22,216 bases of DNA from positions 1-22,216 of IMG/VR virus record IMGVR_UViG_3300025118_000176. One strand, 5' to 3'. Below, in pieces: positions 8,501-16,207 of this stretch. Source of the stretch: a virus. The translations under genes and the position numbers were made by a program. Numbering within the stretch: the first letter of the stretch is position 1; the number at the start of each line of letters is the position of its first letter. The notes below the pieces were generated by a model that searched no databases, was not told where the DNA came from, and worked only from the letters and a program-made list of their open reading frames with translations.

Positions 8501-10333
8501 ATCATAATCACCAAAAAATTGGTTTGAATCACCCACATATTTCATTCCAATTAAATTAGGGTTAGAAGTTGAGGATGATAATTTTAAAGCTTTAAATTTC
8601 TCAGTGTAAGTAACACCTTCATTTCCAACTTCTTCACTTCCTATATGATATAGATTTCCGGGAATCCACTTACTATCAGATTCTTTAACCTTTTGTACCC
8701 CAGTCTCTTCCATATCCCACCTATATGTTTTAAGATGAAACTGTAAATATTGGAGCATACCTGTATTCTTTAATTTATCTTCACGTGTTTCAGATGTCCA
8801 ATATGTATGTACATTTTTCTCCTTTTGATCATCATAATGTTCCGCATCATCTCCATCATAACCTTTTTCATTATCAGTAAAGGTTTGGTTATTAAAATTA
8901 CCAAGCCATGTAAACCATTTTGTAATAATTTTATTATCTGGATTATCTTGATAACCGCTTAATACAGCATCAATAGGTTTGAATCTTTTTCCATTTCCTA
9001 TACCTCCTTTATCTTTTTGACCCCTATTACCAAAATTTGTAGCTAATCTCATATTGTATATAGTGTCCATTGCTACTGCAAAAATTTCTTCTTGGTATAT
9101 TGCTTCTGTTGAAAATTCATTTAAACCTCCGGGTATATTACCATAATTAACTCCTTCTACTTTCTCTCCTACATTATGAGGGGGTGGTAGAGTACCCGTT
9201 CCTGTATCTTGTCCTATTTTATCAAAATCTATAGCATCCCCAACCCCTTTAAATCCTTTTGTTTTCATACTCCTAATACATTCATCATTATACCAAGTAT
9301 CATGTTGTCTATCATGAACAGTCCAGTCAATATTTTCCTGATAGTATTTAACATAATACCAAACCTGAGATGTATTCTGTATTATATATTTTTGAGCACC
9401 TTCAACTCTTATTTTATTATACCATTTTTTTAAAGCATCTTTAAAATGTGGATACATTTCACCATAAAATTTTGCTTCTGTTGCTGCTTGACCACTAAAT
9501 TCATTTATATGTAGTGTTGTTTTGGCTGCATGATAAGTATTGCCAATTTTCCCTATTGGGGGTAAATTTGCTTTTAAAGATTCAATAACATCCCCTAAGC
9601 TCATAATTTCCATTTTAATTTTATATGAACCATCATCTTCAAAAGTCCAGGAAAAATTTGTTATAGTTCCATAAACCCCATCATAATTTCCTTGATACTT
9701 TTTTCTATTTTTTTCAATTTCTGGTAAAACATCCTCATAAGTATGATTATTATATCTCCAAAATTTATCATCAATTAAAGTTTCACCAACATATTCAAGA
9801 CCACCACTTTTATTTAAATATTTATCATTACCCCATTCTACTAATACTGTAAATCCTAATCTTAAATAAAGAACATCAATTATATCAAATTGTTCCCTAT
9901 TATGGCAAATAAGGTTTAATTTGGTTTTTTTAACAGAACCTTTATTAATACATTCATGGGTAAGATCTATAATACCCGGCATTGGGACTGGGCCAAAATC
10001 TAACCCCCCTATTCCATAAGCAGGATTACGACTTTCACCTAAAACACCATATTTATTTCCTTTTCTTAAATCTGAAGTTCCATTAAATAAAATATATTCT
10101 TTAGCTAATTTCCCCCCATCATTAGTACCACCTGTTGTTTTATTAGTTACACTTTTATATTTTGTTGAACTTAAGATAACAGAAGAAGCCATTTTTATCC
10201 AAGCATTCCTTGAATTTAAATATGATATTTGATCTGCAGATCTTTCTGATAAAACCCCATGTGTTTTTTGACGAATATTTATTTCATCATTTACATATTT
10301 TTGAAAATTTTCTCCTATTAGATTTCCGGGCAT
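5510..10333 (-). CDS. Giant baseplate hub protein with C-terminal CHAP-like peptidoglycan hydrolase
   Basis: 1607 aa. Residues 1 to about 1240 have the character of a myovirus hub/structural protein; GLSGIKIYNKVEVN (about 1175-1188) and the ITGVNHKISKNQWITEL stretch match the late segment of hub proteins I know. The C-terminal ~300 residues carry a cysteine-histidine peptidase arrangement: GSHWCNQFCNTVW with likely nucleophile C1408 (C1412 nearby), then LPGDLIIYN, GGHIGIYIG with H1535, and TIEGN at 1551-1555. That order (Cys, His, then EGN) fits CHAP/NlpC-P60 amidase-endopeptidases. Likely role: central baseplate spike/hub that locally opens peptidoglycan during injection, analogous in function to T4 gp27-gp5 although gp5 uses a lysozyme. 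It is 6 nt downstream of the gp53-like gene. The exact hub fold is inferred; the hydrolase domain is well supported. Confidence 0.8.
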   Translation of the reverse strand: MPGNLIGENFQKYVNDEINIRQKTHGVLSERSADQISYLNSRNAWIKMASSVILSSTKYKSVTNKTTGGTNDGGKLAKEYILFNGTSDLRKGNKYGVLGESRNPAYGIGGLDFGPVPMPGIIDLTHECINKGSVKKTKLNLICHNREQFDIIDVLYLRLGFTVLVEWGNDKYLNKSGGLEYVGETLIDDKFWRYNNHTYEDVLPEIEKNRKKYQGNYDGVYGTITNFSWTFEDDGSYKIKMEIMSLGDVIESLKANLPPIGKIGNTYHAAKTTLHINEFSGQAATEAKFYGEMYPHFKDALKKWYNKIRVEGAQKYIIQNTSQVWYYVKYYQENIDWTVHDRQHDTWYNDECIRSMKTKGFKGVGDAIDFDKIGQDTGTGTLPPPHNVGEKVEGVNYGNIPGGLNEFSTEAIYQEEIFAVAMDTIYNMRLATNFGNRGQKDKGGIGNGKRFKPIDAVLSGYQDNPDNKIITKWFTWLGNFNNQTFTDNEKGYDGDDAEHYDDQKEKNVHTYWTSETREDKLKNTGMLQYLQFHLKTYRWDMEETGVQKVKESDSKWIPGNLYHIGSEEVGNEGVTYTEKFKALKLSSSTSNPNLIGMKYVGDSNQFFGDYDYQKKIGKQYKPDSGHVHFYTNFNDDASYLRCYLYLNTIMPTSYKNFHLLLGKDVDEFYTNFYNACVRVNRAGGEMDPRFSSYKEPEMAEDPDGFITDAEKYKQSSAETKDANRIQKWFYEVRNVKLAGWTSTLRSSDMVWKNGVKRISPRLASENFNVWNDGVIFPKYEISDWNSTYLKTTHKDVEKYTQGGDEKGKSEGFDFFEIAYNGNTAKKLYVRLGCFLEFLETHVIPKMTKGSKKVPMLSIHTNSNDNICFAIDNSISADPRVCLVRNDSFYNGQGQDDLYEYFPKFINYYKEDSGRKDDFGEPIMNNYYYGRVMAIMMNCDYLEKLLGDTDNHNNIMIFDVLKTICNDINRSLGGINTLEPVIDQDNAIRLIDQTPIPGIRKICKYLDIPRFKVEETVLEIYGYNGEEGKDSRSNFIHKAGITTEINKNFSSMIAIGATANGSIPGFEATAFSKWNFGIFDRFKNNIVDAVAEADESLEDQNENVKSAYTNFASGGSEKLGVDGTNQLYDPYIELNLSSITNFYRYAIAWYAKNDNKGTTSTGVGFLPFNLKLTMDGLSGIKIYNKVEVNTSFLPVNYGDTLSFLITGVNHKISKNQWITELKTLATSQGQFNAKITQTINTKKLLGAFGSGYTAIDTAETSTSADVLEVGTLGTQDTDIKNKNAYKDGDELKAAIKPGLDILYAWKQKTHVGMTANLVKTYYLLRSRIILIAASYVGQESDGRVQTSNSRQSVETIGKGGYPAWKMLDSRWNKTLTARGGAWPQGYSAPKSENGVQTSKGNPNGGSHWCNQFCNTVWGEAYTTGNRYVKDKFEVNTNNYIDISNKRMYPFQPLKIRGGTYAESKEIYAYDVKYGLNTPNPGYTMQSFKNVNQWVEISGNSNTMWQKIADAEILPGDLIIYNKPHYNWGDGYPNGGHIGIYIGINVKDASIVTIEGNIGHNDNANYTTDSSRVKRITVSNNTVKKKVKGFCKVFLNDDPRWVVPPAPVV

Positions 10334-10339
10334 AACTTT

Positions 10340-10639
10340 TTATGAATTTATTTTATTATAAGAAGCAATTATGGGTGTTGGGTTTGAAGGGATTCTAAGT
10401 TGAACACCTGGAGGGGGGATTAATGAATTTTGGTTTAAATCCCCATTAGAAATTGATATAATCCACCATAAAGATGAATTTTTATAATATGTTAAAGCTA
10501 AAGTATCATATCTATCCCCAACTGTTGAATAAACATAAATATCAGAAAATAACCTAGGTATTTCAGGATAACGAACCGTTTTATACATTTGTTTACCTGT
10601 AGGTGATTTTGTTTCTTCTATATTATTATAACGATACAT
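10340..10639 (-). CDS. gp53-like baseplate wedge protein with LysM-like fold
   Basis: 99 aa. The core GDRYDTLALTYYKNSSLWWI (41-60), followed by an SNGD turn and PPPGVQLRIP (75-84), is the LysM-like signature shared by T4 gp53-type wedge proteins and small baseplate LysM proteins. It contains the expected RYD..A..YY..S..WW pattern and the closing LRIP strand. Such proteins clamp wedge or hub subunits rather than cutting peptidoglycan. It sits between the 627-aa baseplate protein and the hub, with spacers of 22 and 6 nt, a standard place for it. The name gp53-like is by motif, not full alignment. Confidence 0.78.
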   Translation of the reverse strand: MYRYNNIEETKSPTGKQMYKTVRYPEIPRLFSDIYVYSTVGDRYDTLALTYYKNSSLWWIISISNGDLNQNSLIPPPGVQLRIPSNPTPIIASYNKINS

Positions 10640-10661
10640 TTTTTATTCTCTTTTAATATTA

Positions 10662-12545
10662 TTATTGGTTTATATATATTTGTCTACCGCCCATACCAGA
10701 TTTAGGTTGAAGATCTTTATAAGGACTTCCAGAAGATTCTCCATCTGAGGTACTTGGTTCTAATTTTTGTTTTTCTACTCTAAAATTTTCTATAGGAGTA
10801 AAGCCCATTTTAACCGTAATATAATGAGGGAGTTTAGGTAAGGTTGAACCCCCTCCTTTAATACCATATGTATCACTTAATCCTATTTCCCAAGGTGAAT
10901 CTTTTATATCTAAAGAAATAGAGGGAATAAATCCAATTTGTTCAGATATCCAATCCCCTACAGTTAAGGCCACTAAACTCCCTCCCATATAACCCGCGTC
11001 ACTATAAGTTGGAGCTAAATTAGAAACTAAATAATTTAATTTATTATATTGAGGAAGTAATTCTTCCCTGGATTGGGCTGCTATTATAAAACTTAAAGAA
11101 ATGTCTCTATCAAAACTATCGTATTTATAAAAAGATTCTCCCCTACCTATATAATTAATTGGGTTCCATTTAGCTTTATAGGAATCCCCAAAACCTTTAA
11201 TATAAGCCCTAAAATGCATATAATCCTTTACTATTTTATTATCCTCCCAACTTAAAGATGCTATTCTAAAAGGAATTAAATCATCAGTTTTATCTGGGTT
11301 TTTTCCAGAAGTAGATCTATATATAGGTAAAGCATTTATTTTATCTACAGGACCTATTTTTCTACCATCATAATCTATTTTCCCTAATGAATAACTAATT
11401 ATATTTCCTCTTTGACCTGGAGAAACATAATTTATTCTGGAGTTAGTTAAACCATCTATTGTATTTAATTGATTAGAATAATTAGGAGCAATACCCGTTA
11501 TTGTAGATACTTTTACATCTACTTCTTCTGATGGTATTACCCTTGATTGAATTCCTTGGTTAGTTTCCCAAGTTTCAGTAGTACTAGTATCCTTATAAAG
11601 AAGTTTACGTCTAAAATCATAAATTTTAGCAAAACCTGATTGTTTATAGGTTTTTTCTAAAAAATTATTAAAAGGAAATTCAAATGATCTTTGTAATTCT
11701 TCAGAGCTATTTACCATAGGAAGACCTTTTGGTAGTTTTGGTTTTTTTATTAACCAACCCCCACCTTCTTCATCTCTTAATTTAATAGTTGGTCCTTTTG
11801 GAATTTTCTTAGAGTCTTTTACAATAAAATAAGCTGGGGAGTTTAATCCAGTTCCTAAAGTATTTCCTGCATTATTAGTAGCAAATCTAATTCTAGTTCT
11901 TCCTATCCCTAAAATAGAACCAGGACCCCCACTATAAGATAGAATATTTTGTTCATTTTTTGCTATTTGGTTTTTTCTAAAATTCTTATCCCAAGGAATA
12001 TTTTGATTGATTTTCCATTTAGTTAATTGTACTAATCTATTATCTTCTCCCAATTCCCCCCCAATTACTTTTTTCTCAACTATTGAAATCCCTGTAGGGT
12101 TTTTATTACTTTTAGGGCCATATATTCTTACTCCTACATAAGGAATTATACCTTGTTTTGGTAGATGAAGTCCTGTAAAACCTAATCCTGCTTGTCCTAA
12201 AGTAGTTAAGGGGGTATAAAGACCTTCATTTACTCCTACATCTATAAAACCACTAGCTTGAGTTCTAACTGCTATCCTAGATAATAAATTTTGTTTGGCT
12301 ATAAATAAAAACCCACTGGGGTTTTTAGTATCAAAAAACCATTTAGTTAATCTTTTAACATCTTTAATAGCATCAAGAGGAGCTTTAAGTCCTCCTCTTA
12401 AAAGAAAATCTTTATTAGCTAAATTAGATTTAATTTTTTCCGGGATAGGATTCTCTACATAAGGTTGACCACTATCCCCCATGTATATCCTATCTTTGCC
12501 ATATTTTAAGGATTTAAGATCTGTTTTAAGATTTACTATTCCCAT
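10662..12545 (-). CDS. Baseplate / tail-tube-initiator-like structural protein
   Basis: 627 aa, directly downstream of the tape measure (2 nt gap). The C-terminal half has features I associate with phage baseplate proteins near the tube-baseplate junction: MHFRAYIKGFGDSYKAKW (about 445-462), a DRDISLSFIIAAQSREELLPQYNKLNYL region, LVALTVGDWI and GFIPSISLDIKDSPWEIG. The N-terminal half contains Gly/Pro-rich loops (about 105-145). No catalytic residues or membrane segments are evident. Position after the tape measure and before the gp53-like and hub genes fits a tube-initiator or hub-adapter role, comparable to T4 gp48/gp54, but the family could be different. The start is the first ATG and has no Shine-Dalgarno. 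Confidence 0.65.
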   Translation of the reverse strand: MGIVNLKTDLKSLKYGKDRIYMGDSGQPYVENPIPEKIKSNLANKDFLLRGGLKAPLDAIKDVKRLTKWFFDTKNPSGFLFIAKQNLLSRIAVRTQASGFIDVGVNEGLYTPLTTLGQAGLGFTGLHLPKQGIIPYVGVRIYGPKSNKNPTGISIVEKKVIGGELGEDNRLVQLTKWKINQNIPWDKNFRKNQIAKNEQNILSYSGGPGSILGIGRTRIRFATNNAGNTLGTGLNSPAYFIVKDSKKIPKGPTIKLRDEEGGGWLIKKPKLPKGLPMVNSSEELQRSFEFPFNNFLEKTYKQSGFAKIYDFRRKLLYKDTSTTETWETNQGIQSRVIPSEEVDVKVSTITGIAPNYSNQLNTIDGLTNSRINYVSPGQRGNIISYSLGKIDYDGRKIGPVDKINALPIYRSTSGKNPDKTDDLIPFRIASLSWEDNKIVKDYMHFRAYIKGFGDSYKAKWNPINYIGRGESFYKYDSFDRDISLSFIIAAQSREELLPQYNKLNYLVSNLAPTYSDAGYMGGSLVALTVGDWISEQIGFIPSISLDIKDSPWEIGLSDTYGIKGGGSTLPKLPHYITVKMGFTPIENFRVEKQKLEPSTSDGESSGSPYKDLQPKSGMGGRQIYINQ

Positions 12546-12547
12546 TG

Positions 12548-15064
12548 TTATTGTATTTCACGTTCAGAAGTATTTATACCTTGTCCTACAGCATTACCAT
12601 TCATTTCTATTACTGTAGATTTTTTAGATATATCCTTTAATAAAGATACCATTTCACCATTATCTGATCCACCACCACCACCACCACCACCTAGGTCAGT
12701 CCCAACTACCATTGAGTCATTTTTATCTAATTGGATAGCTCCTTTTTCTCCAAACAATATTGGGTTACCACCAGGACCTATTATACCATCCTTCATAAAT
12801 GTTAAACCAAAAGCAACTGCGGCACCCGCGGCAGCTAGCCCTAAAGCCCAACCAATAAAAGGTATTGAAGATAAACTCTTCATTGCCCCCATAGCTGCCT
12901 GACCTATAGCTATCCATAAATCTTTTTTCATTAAAAAACTACCTGCTTTTATAAGAGCATTTCCAATGGCCTTTGTAGCATTCCAAGCTAATTGTAATGC
13001 CTTTTTTGCAATAAACCATGTTTTTTCAAATAATATTCTTCCTTTTTTCTTTATCCATTCCTTTGCATTATGCATTTTTTCCCATAGAAGTTTCTTTTTC
13101 TCATCAGACATATGTAATTTTTCTCGGGCCATTTGGGCTTTTTTCTTAGCCCAATGTCCTATTGATGCTATATACCCCCTTTGTCTAACTACATTTCCTT
13201 CTTCATCTAATATATTGGATCTCCATTTTTCAGCATTGATAAGCCCCATTTGCTCTAAAAATAGAAAACCTTTTTCAACCATTGACACCAAACCCCCAAC
13301 TAAAACAACACCTACAACATATTTAAGTTTATCAGCATGTGCATTAATAAATTCAAATAACCTTCCAATATTAACTAGAGAAGTTGCCATCTCCCCCATT
13401 TTATTTTTCATTTCAACCATAACAGCATTTGCATCTTCTTGGGCTGAATTTGCTTCATATGCAGCAAGGATTGAAGCTCCTCCATGTTTTAGAATTTTCT
13501 TTTTTATTTCCTCTATTTTCTGTTCTCTTTTTTCTTTGTCTTCAATTAGATTAGCTTCTGCTAAAGCTTGTTCCATAGTTTTACCACCTAAATCCTGTAA
13601 CATTTCCTTCTCTTTAACAGAAGCAATAAGTTCGTTTCTTGTCATCCCAATAGCTTTAGCTAAAGCCTCTGTTTGGACAACAGTCATTTCAGAAAGATCT
13701 GCAGAACTCCCCATTTGTTTCATTACTAAACCTGCAGCCTCCGCTGATTTACCCATCATTGCTAATTTTCTAGCTTCCTCTAGATTTAACTCTTTTCCTG
13801 TTAACATTTCAGCTTCCATTTCAGCCGCAATAGAAGATTCAAAATCAAGCATTGAAGCTGCAATTGATTCAGCTTGTGCCATGTTAATACCTAGGGATTT
13901 GGTTTTTACTACCATTTCGGCTAATAATTTATTGTCAAAACCATAAGCTGCTTTTAATCCTGCACTAGTTTCTGCAACCTCATTCATAATATTAGCCAAT
14001 TTGAAGGTAATACCAGTCATTGATTTTTGTTTGGCTATAGCATTAGCAATTTCTAAATTAATAACTTTTGAATCTTTACCAGTGGTCGCCATATATTTTG
14101 AGAACTTACCAGCATTTTTTTCACTCATTCCTAATCTTTTAGTCATGAATACAAAATTCTTAGTCATGTCTTCATTATATACATTTGCTACCCCTAATTC
14201 TTTTTGTAACCCCAGAACACCCTCTTGCATGTTTTCTACATGGTATAAAGAATTTCCTGTTTCTTCATAAACCTTATGCATCTCATCTTTTAATCCTTCT
14301 GCTTCACCTTTACTTATTTGAAGGCCCCTCATCATAGAATGTGTTTTATTATCTGCATCAAATAATAATCCTATCAGAGCAGGAAGACCAAAGGAGCCTA
14401 CTAAATCAAATGCCCCTGAAAGCATAGTTTCACCAAACCCTGCTCCTTCTACTCTTAATTCTCTCATTTTTTTAGCAGCATTTGCTATAGGTTTCCCTAT
14501 TAAAGGACCCAAAGCAGGAATTGAACTAAAAGTCTCTGCCATTTTATCAAAAACAGCAGTATTTGCATTTAGATCCTCATTGGCATTTTTTATTTCGTTA
14601 AATGTATTTAATAATTCTGAAGCAGTATCTTTAGAATTTCTTAATTCCATATTTTGCATAAGAAGAAGATTATATAATTCTATATTTCCTGCTTTCTTAG
14701 CTCTACTTAATTTTATTTCATTAATTGACATTTGGGAAGTAAGCTTTGCAACTTTACTAGTAAGTGCTTGTCCCTCATTAAGATATTTTTTTAATTTAGT
14801 TTTATTTTTTAGTTCTTCAGCTGTAAACCCTGCCATTTTTTTAGCAGAAGTATTTAACTCTTTTACAATAGTTTGTTGGTTTTTGAAGGAAGAGGTGAGA
14901 TCTTGAGCGGCTTGTGATCCTTCTTGTAATTCCTTTATAACTTCACCCATATCACTACTAATGCTAGTGAAAGTTTCTTGGGATACAGTACCCAATTCTC
15001 TCATGTCTTTTACATAACTATTGAGAGCATCTTTTCCTTTTTTTATTTCATCGGATAAACCCAT
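12548..15064 (-). CDS. Tail tape measure protein
   Basis: 838 aa. The N-terminal 200 residues are Lys/Glu/Leu-rich and probably coiled coil. Predicted hydrophobic or amphipathic helices lie at about 200-235, 575-600 and 700-755 (VVGVVLVGGLVSMV; GWALGLAAAGAAVAFGLTF), the usual membrane-active segments. The C-terminus has the tape-measure ending FMKDGIIGPGGNPILFGEKGAI, followed by an eight-glycine linker and a short helix. It is the longest helical ORF and lies between tail-chaperone-like and baseplate genes, the standard position. The protein sets tail length and is ejected ahead of DNA. A TATTTATAA motif is 22 nt upstream of the ATG. Confidence 0.88.
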   Translation of the reverse strand: MGLSDEIKKGKDALNSYVKDMRELGTVSQETFTSISSDMGEVIKELQEGSQAAQDLTSSFKNQQTIVKELNTSAKKMAGFTAEELKNKTKLKKYLNEGQALTSKVAKLTSQMSINEIKLSRAKKAGNIELYNLLLMQNMELRNSKDTASELLNTFNEIKNANEDLNANTAVFDKMAETFSSIPALGPLIGKPIANAAKKMRELRVEGAGFGETMLSGAFDLVGSFGLPALIGLLFDADNKTHSMMRGLQISKGEAEGLKDEMHKVYEETGNSLYHVENMQEGVLGLQKELGVANVYNEDMTKNFVFMTKRLGMSEKNAGKFSKYMATTGKDSKVINLEIANAIAKQKSMTGITFKLANIMNEVAETSAGLKAAYGFDNKLLAEMVVKTKSLGINMAQAESIAASMLDFESSIAAEMEAEMLTGKELNLEEARKLAMMGKSAEAAGLVMKQMGSSADLSEMTVVQTEALAKAIGMTRNELIASVKEKEMLQDLGGKTMEQALAEANLIEDKEKREQKIEEIKKKILKHGGASILAAYEANSAQEDANAVMVEMKNKMGEMATSLVNIGRLFEFINAHADKLKYVVGVVLVGGLVSMVEKGFLFLEQMGLINAEKWRSNILDEEGNVVRQRGYIASIGHWAKKKAQMAREKLHMSDEKKKLLWEKMHNAKEWIKKKGRILFEKTWFIAKKALQLAWNATKAIGNALIKAGSFLMKKDLWIAIGQAAMGAMKSLSSIPFIGWALGLAAAGAAVAFGLTFMKDGIIGPGGNPILFGEKGAIQLDKNDSMVVGTDLGGGGGGGGSDNGEMVSLLKDISKKSTVIEMNGNAVGQGINTSEREIQ
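12671..12691. repeat. (ACC)7 triplet repeat coding for the tape-measure glycine linker
   Basis: Seven perfect ACC units on the plus strand read as seven GGT glycine codons on the minus strand, joined to an eighth Gly codon (GGA). Perfect triplet tracts are prone to slippage, and any change keeps frame, so the linker could vary in length. Confidence 0.9.
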
Positions 15065-15086
15065 TTAATTATAATATTAGGTGTGG

Positions 15087-15095
15087 TTATAAATA
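15087..15095 (-). promoter_or_regulatory. TATTTATAA motif before the tape measure
   Basis: Minus strand reads GTATTTATAACC, 22 nt upstream of the tape-measure ATG and immediately after the stop of the frameshift ORF. One of six copies in tail-region gaps; candidate late promoter element. Confidence 0.5.
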
Positions 15096-15449
15096 CTACT
15101 TATATGAAGATTTCGTAGGTTTTGGAAACAATGAAGGATCAATTTTTCCATCTGGACCTATTGCTGTTTTATGGTTTGTGGAATTGGATTTGATTTTTTC
15201 GGTTTCTTCATTTTGTTTTTGATGATAATTTGAAATTTCTGAAAAAGTAAAATTTCTTAACCAAACAGGCATATTATAAACAGTATGCCAATCATATCCT
15301 CCATTACCATGAAAAACTATTTCATGGATATAAGTAAATAAATTTTTTCTACTAATAAGAGCTTGTTTAGATGTCAGGCCAAAAAAAGTTGAGGTTAATT
15401 GGGATTGGTTTAGAATCTTCACTGTCGGGGGGGAAAAAAGACAAATCAA
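15096..15449 (-). CDS. Second tail-chaperone-like ORF, probably reached by +1/-2 frameshift
   Basis: This ORF is in the +1 frame relative to the upstream gene and overlaps it by 83 nt. The frame opens after a TAG just upstream and has no ATG there; the only start-like codon is TTG at 15449. Downstream content looks like real protein: KQALISRKNLFTYIHEIVF, then GYDWHTVYNMPVWLRNFTF, then a polar Lys/Glu tail ending KPTKSSYK. The MPVWLRNF segment resembles, from memory, the C-terminal part of tail-assembly/gp26-type proteins in related phages. The likeliest expression is as a C-terminal extension of the upstream protein through slippage in the overlap, giving a fusion of about 333 aa if the shift is in the C7 run at 15427-15433. 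An assembly error in the homopolymer is the main alternative. Confidence 0.65.
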   Translation of the reverse strand: MICLFSPPTVKILNQSQLTSTFFGLTSKQALISRKNLFTYIHEIVFHGNGGYDWHTVYNMPVWLRNFTFSEISNYHQKQNEETEKIKSNSTNHKTAIGPDGKIDPSLFPKPTKSSYK

Positions 15450-16098
15450 TGTCTGGTTGGAATTCGTCTATATGTTTTCTTAATGCCCGAGCATCCCGGG
15501 CTAACATATACTTATCTACAAACTCTCTAATAGTTTTTTTCTCTGTATCGTTATCTACTGAAGTTATTGTATATTTTAATCTTGTAGAAAGTTCTGGGGA
15601 GTTTGTTTTAGAAACTTTTTTAAGTCCCTCTAATTCCCTTTTTATTGAATTTTCATCTTTATGGGTTAATAATTTAAATGTAATATCTACTTTAGTAGAA
15701 GGAAGAGTAAAATCAAAGGAATTATGTCCTTTTGTAAATTTAGATTCATCCAAAGGTTTGGGTTCTATTAAAGATAAATCAATATCTACTTCTTCTCCCT
15801 CATATGAAAAAGTATAATCCTTACCATAACCCAAAACTCTAGCCGCCACCATTAAAGCATTTTTATCTCCAATAATTAAATCATCATATTTAATATCCTT
15901 AGAAACAATTAAAGATTGTAACATTTTATCAATTACTGTTCCTTTTTTTATATAGGTTTGGTTTGTTAAAATATCCTCTTCTTTAGCTGTTAGATATTTT
16001 ATTTCCATTTTTCCACTTGATAAAGGATTATCTTCAGGATAAATTAAACCTTTCGATGGTAATTCTATGTCTTCTGTTGGGATTTTATATTCACTCAT
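15367..16098 (-). CDS. gp26-like / tail assembly chaperone-like protein
   Basis: 243 aa. The opening IELPSKGLIYPEDNPLSSG, then KMEIKYLTAKEEDILTNQTYIKKGTVID and a GDKNALMVAARVLGYGKDY segment (about 78-96), matches my recollection of the T4 baseplate gp26-type family (T4_baseplate, Pfam PF12322) in T4-related phages. The C-terminus ends in an aromatic FFWPDI. It sits between the tail tube and the tape measure, where tailed phages usually encode their pair of tail assembly chaperones. Near its end is an unusual TTTTTTCCCCCCC run (15439-15427), and a second ORF overlaps in the +1 frame. A strong terminator and a TATTTATAA motif lie upstream. Gp26-like versus chaperone is unresolved; the two ideas are compatible in position and overlap style. 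Confidence 0.68.
   Translation of the reverse strand: MSEYKIPTEDIELPSKGLIYPEDNPLSSGKMEIKYLTAKEEDILTNQTYIKKGTVIDKMLQSLIVSKDIKYDDLIIGDKNALMVAARVLGYGKDYTFSYEGEEVDIDLSLIEPKPLDESKFTKGHNSFDFTLPSTKVDITFKLLTHKDENSIKRELEGLKKVSKTNSPELSTRLKYTITSVDNDTEKKTIREFVDKYMLARDARALRKHIDEFQPDIDLSFFPPDSEDSKPIPINLNFFWPDI
15427..15439 (-). other. T6C7 slip-prone run, candidate frameshift site
   Basis: In the frame of the upstream gene the codons are TCT TTT TTC CCC CCC GAC. A P-site proline tRNA on CCC can re-pair fully after either +1 or -2 movement inside the C7 run, and both place the ribosome in the frame of the 15096-15449 ORF. A second run, T7 at 15387-15381 (AAC TTT TTT TGG), is a backup candidate just before the zero-frame stop at 15369-15367. 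Confidence 0.5.
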
Positions 16099-16139
16099 AA
16101 TTTTTATTAATTAAAACTTCTTTGTTTGTTTGCTTTCAG

Positions 16140-16148
16140 TTATAAATA
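16140..16148 (-). promoter_or_regulatory. TATTTATAA motif before the gp26-like gene
   Basis: Minus strand reads ATATTTATAACT, 41 nt upstream of the ATG at 16098 and directly below the terminator hairpin, a suitable place for restarting transcription. Confidence 0.5.
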
Positions 16149-16155
16149 TGAAGAT

Positions 16156-16188
16156 AAAAAAAGAGCTTGACATAGCCAAACTCTCTTT
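16156..16188 (-). terminator. Strong intrinsic terminator after the tail tube gene
   Basis: Reading the minus strand from 16188, AAAGAGAGTTTGGC pairs across a TAT loop (16174-16172) with GTCAAGCTCTTT: 14 base pairs including a few G-U pairs and no mismatch. It ends in a run of seven T (16162-16156). It lies 19 nt below the tail tube stop. The same bases also contain TTTG with a weaker -7-like TATCTTCA 20 nt downstream. Confidence 0.85.
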
Positions 16189-16207
16189 AGGGGAATATAG
16201 GGGGTTG

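Noticed and set aside
12966-13946. Long plus-strand ORF (326 codons) opposite the tape measure
   Set aside because: Its protein is Ser/Ala/Ile/Phe-rich with no domain; it mirrors the Lys/Glu/Ala codons of the real gene and has no promoter or leader.
15433-15439. Classical -1 slippery heptamer (T TTT TTC, in the correct frame)
   Set aside because: It is in register, but a -1 shift leads to the third frame, not to the frame of the 15096-15449 ORF; kept only as part of the T6C7 run.
15371-15817. Plus-strand ORF of 148 codons opposite the gp26-like gene
   Set aside because: Antisense to a recognised gene, with low-complexity Ser-rich translation and no neighbours on that strand.
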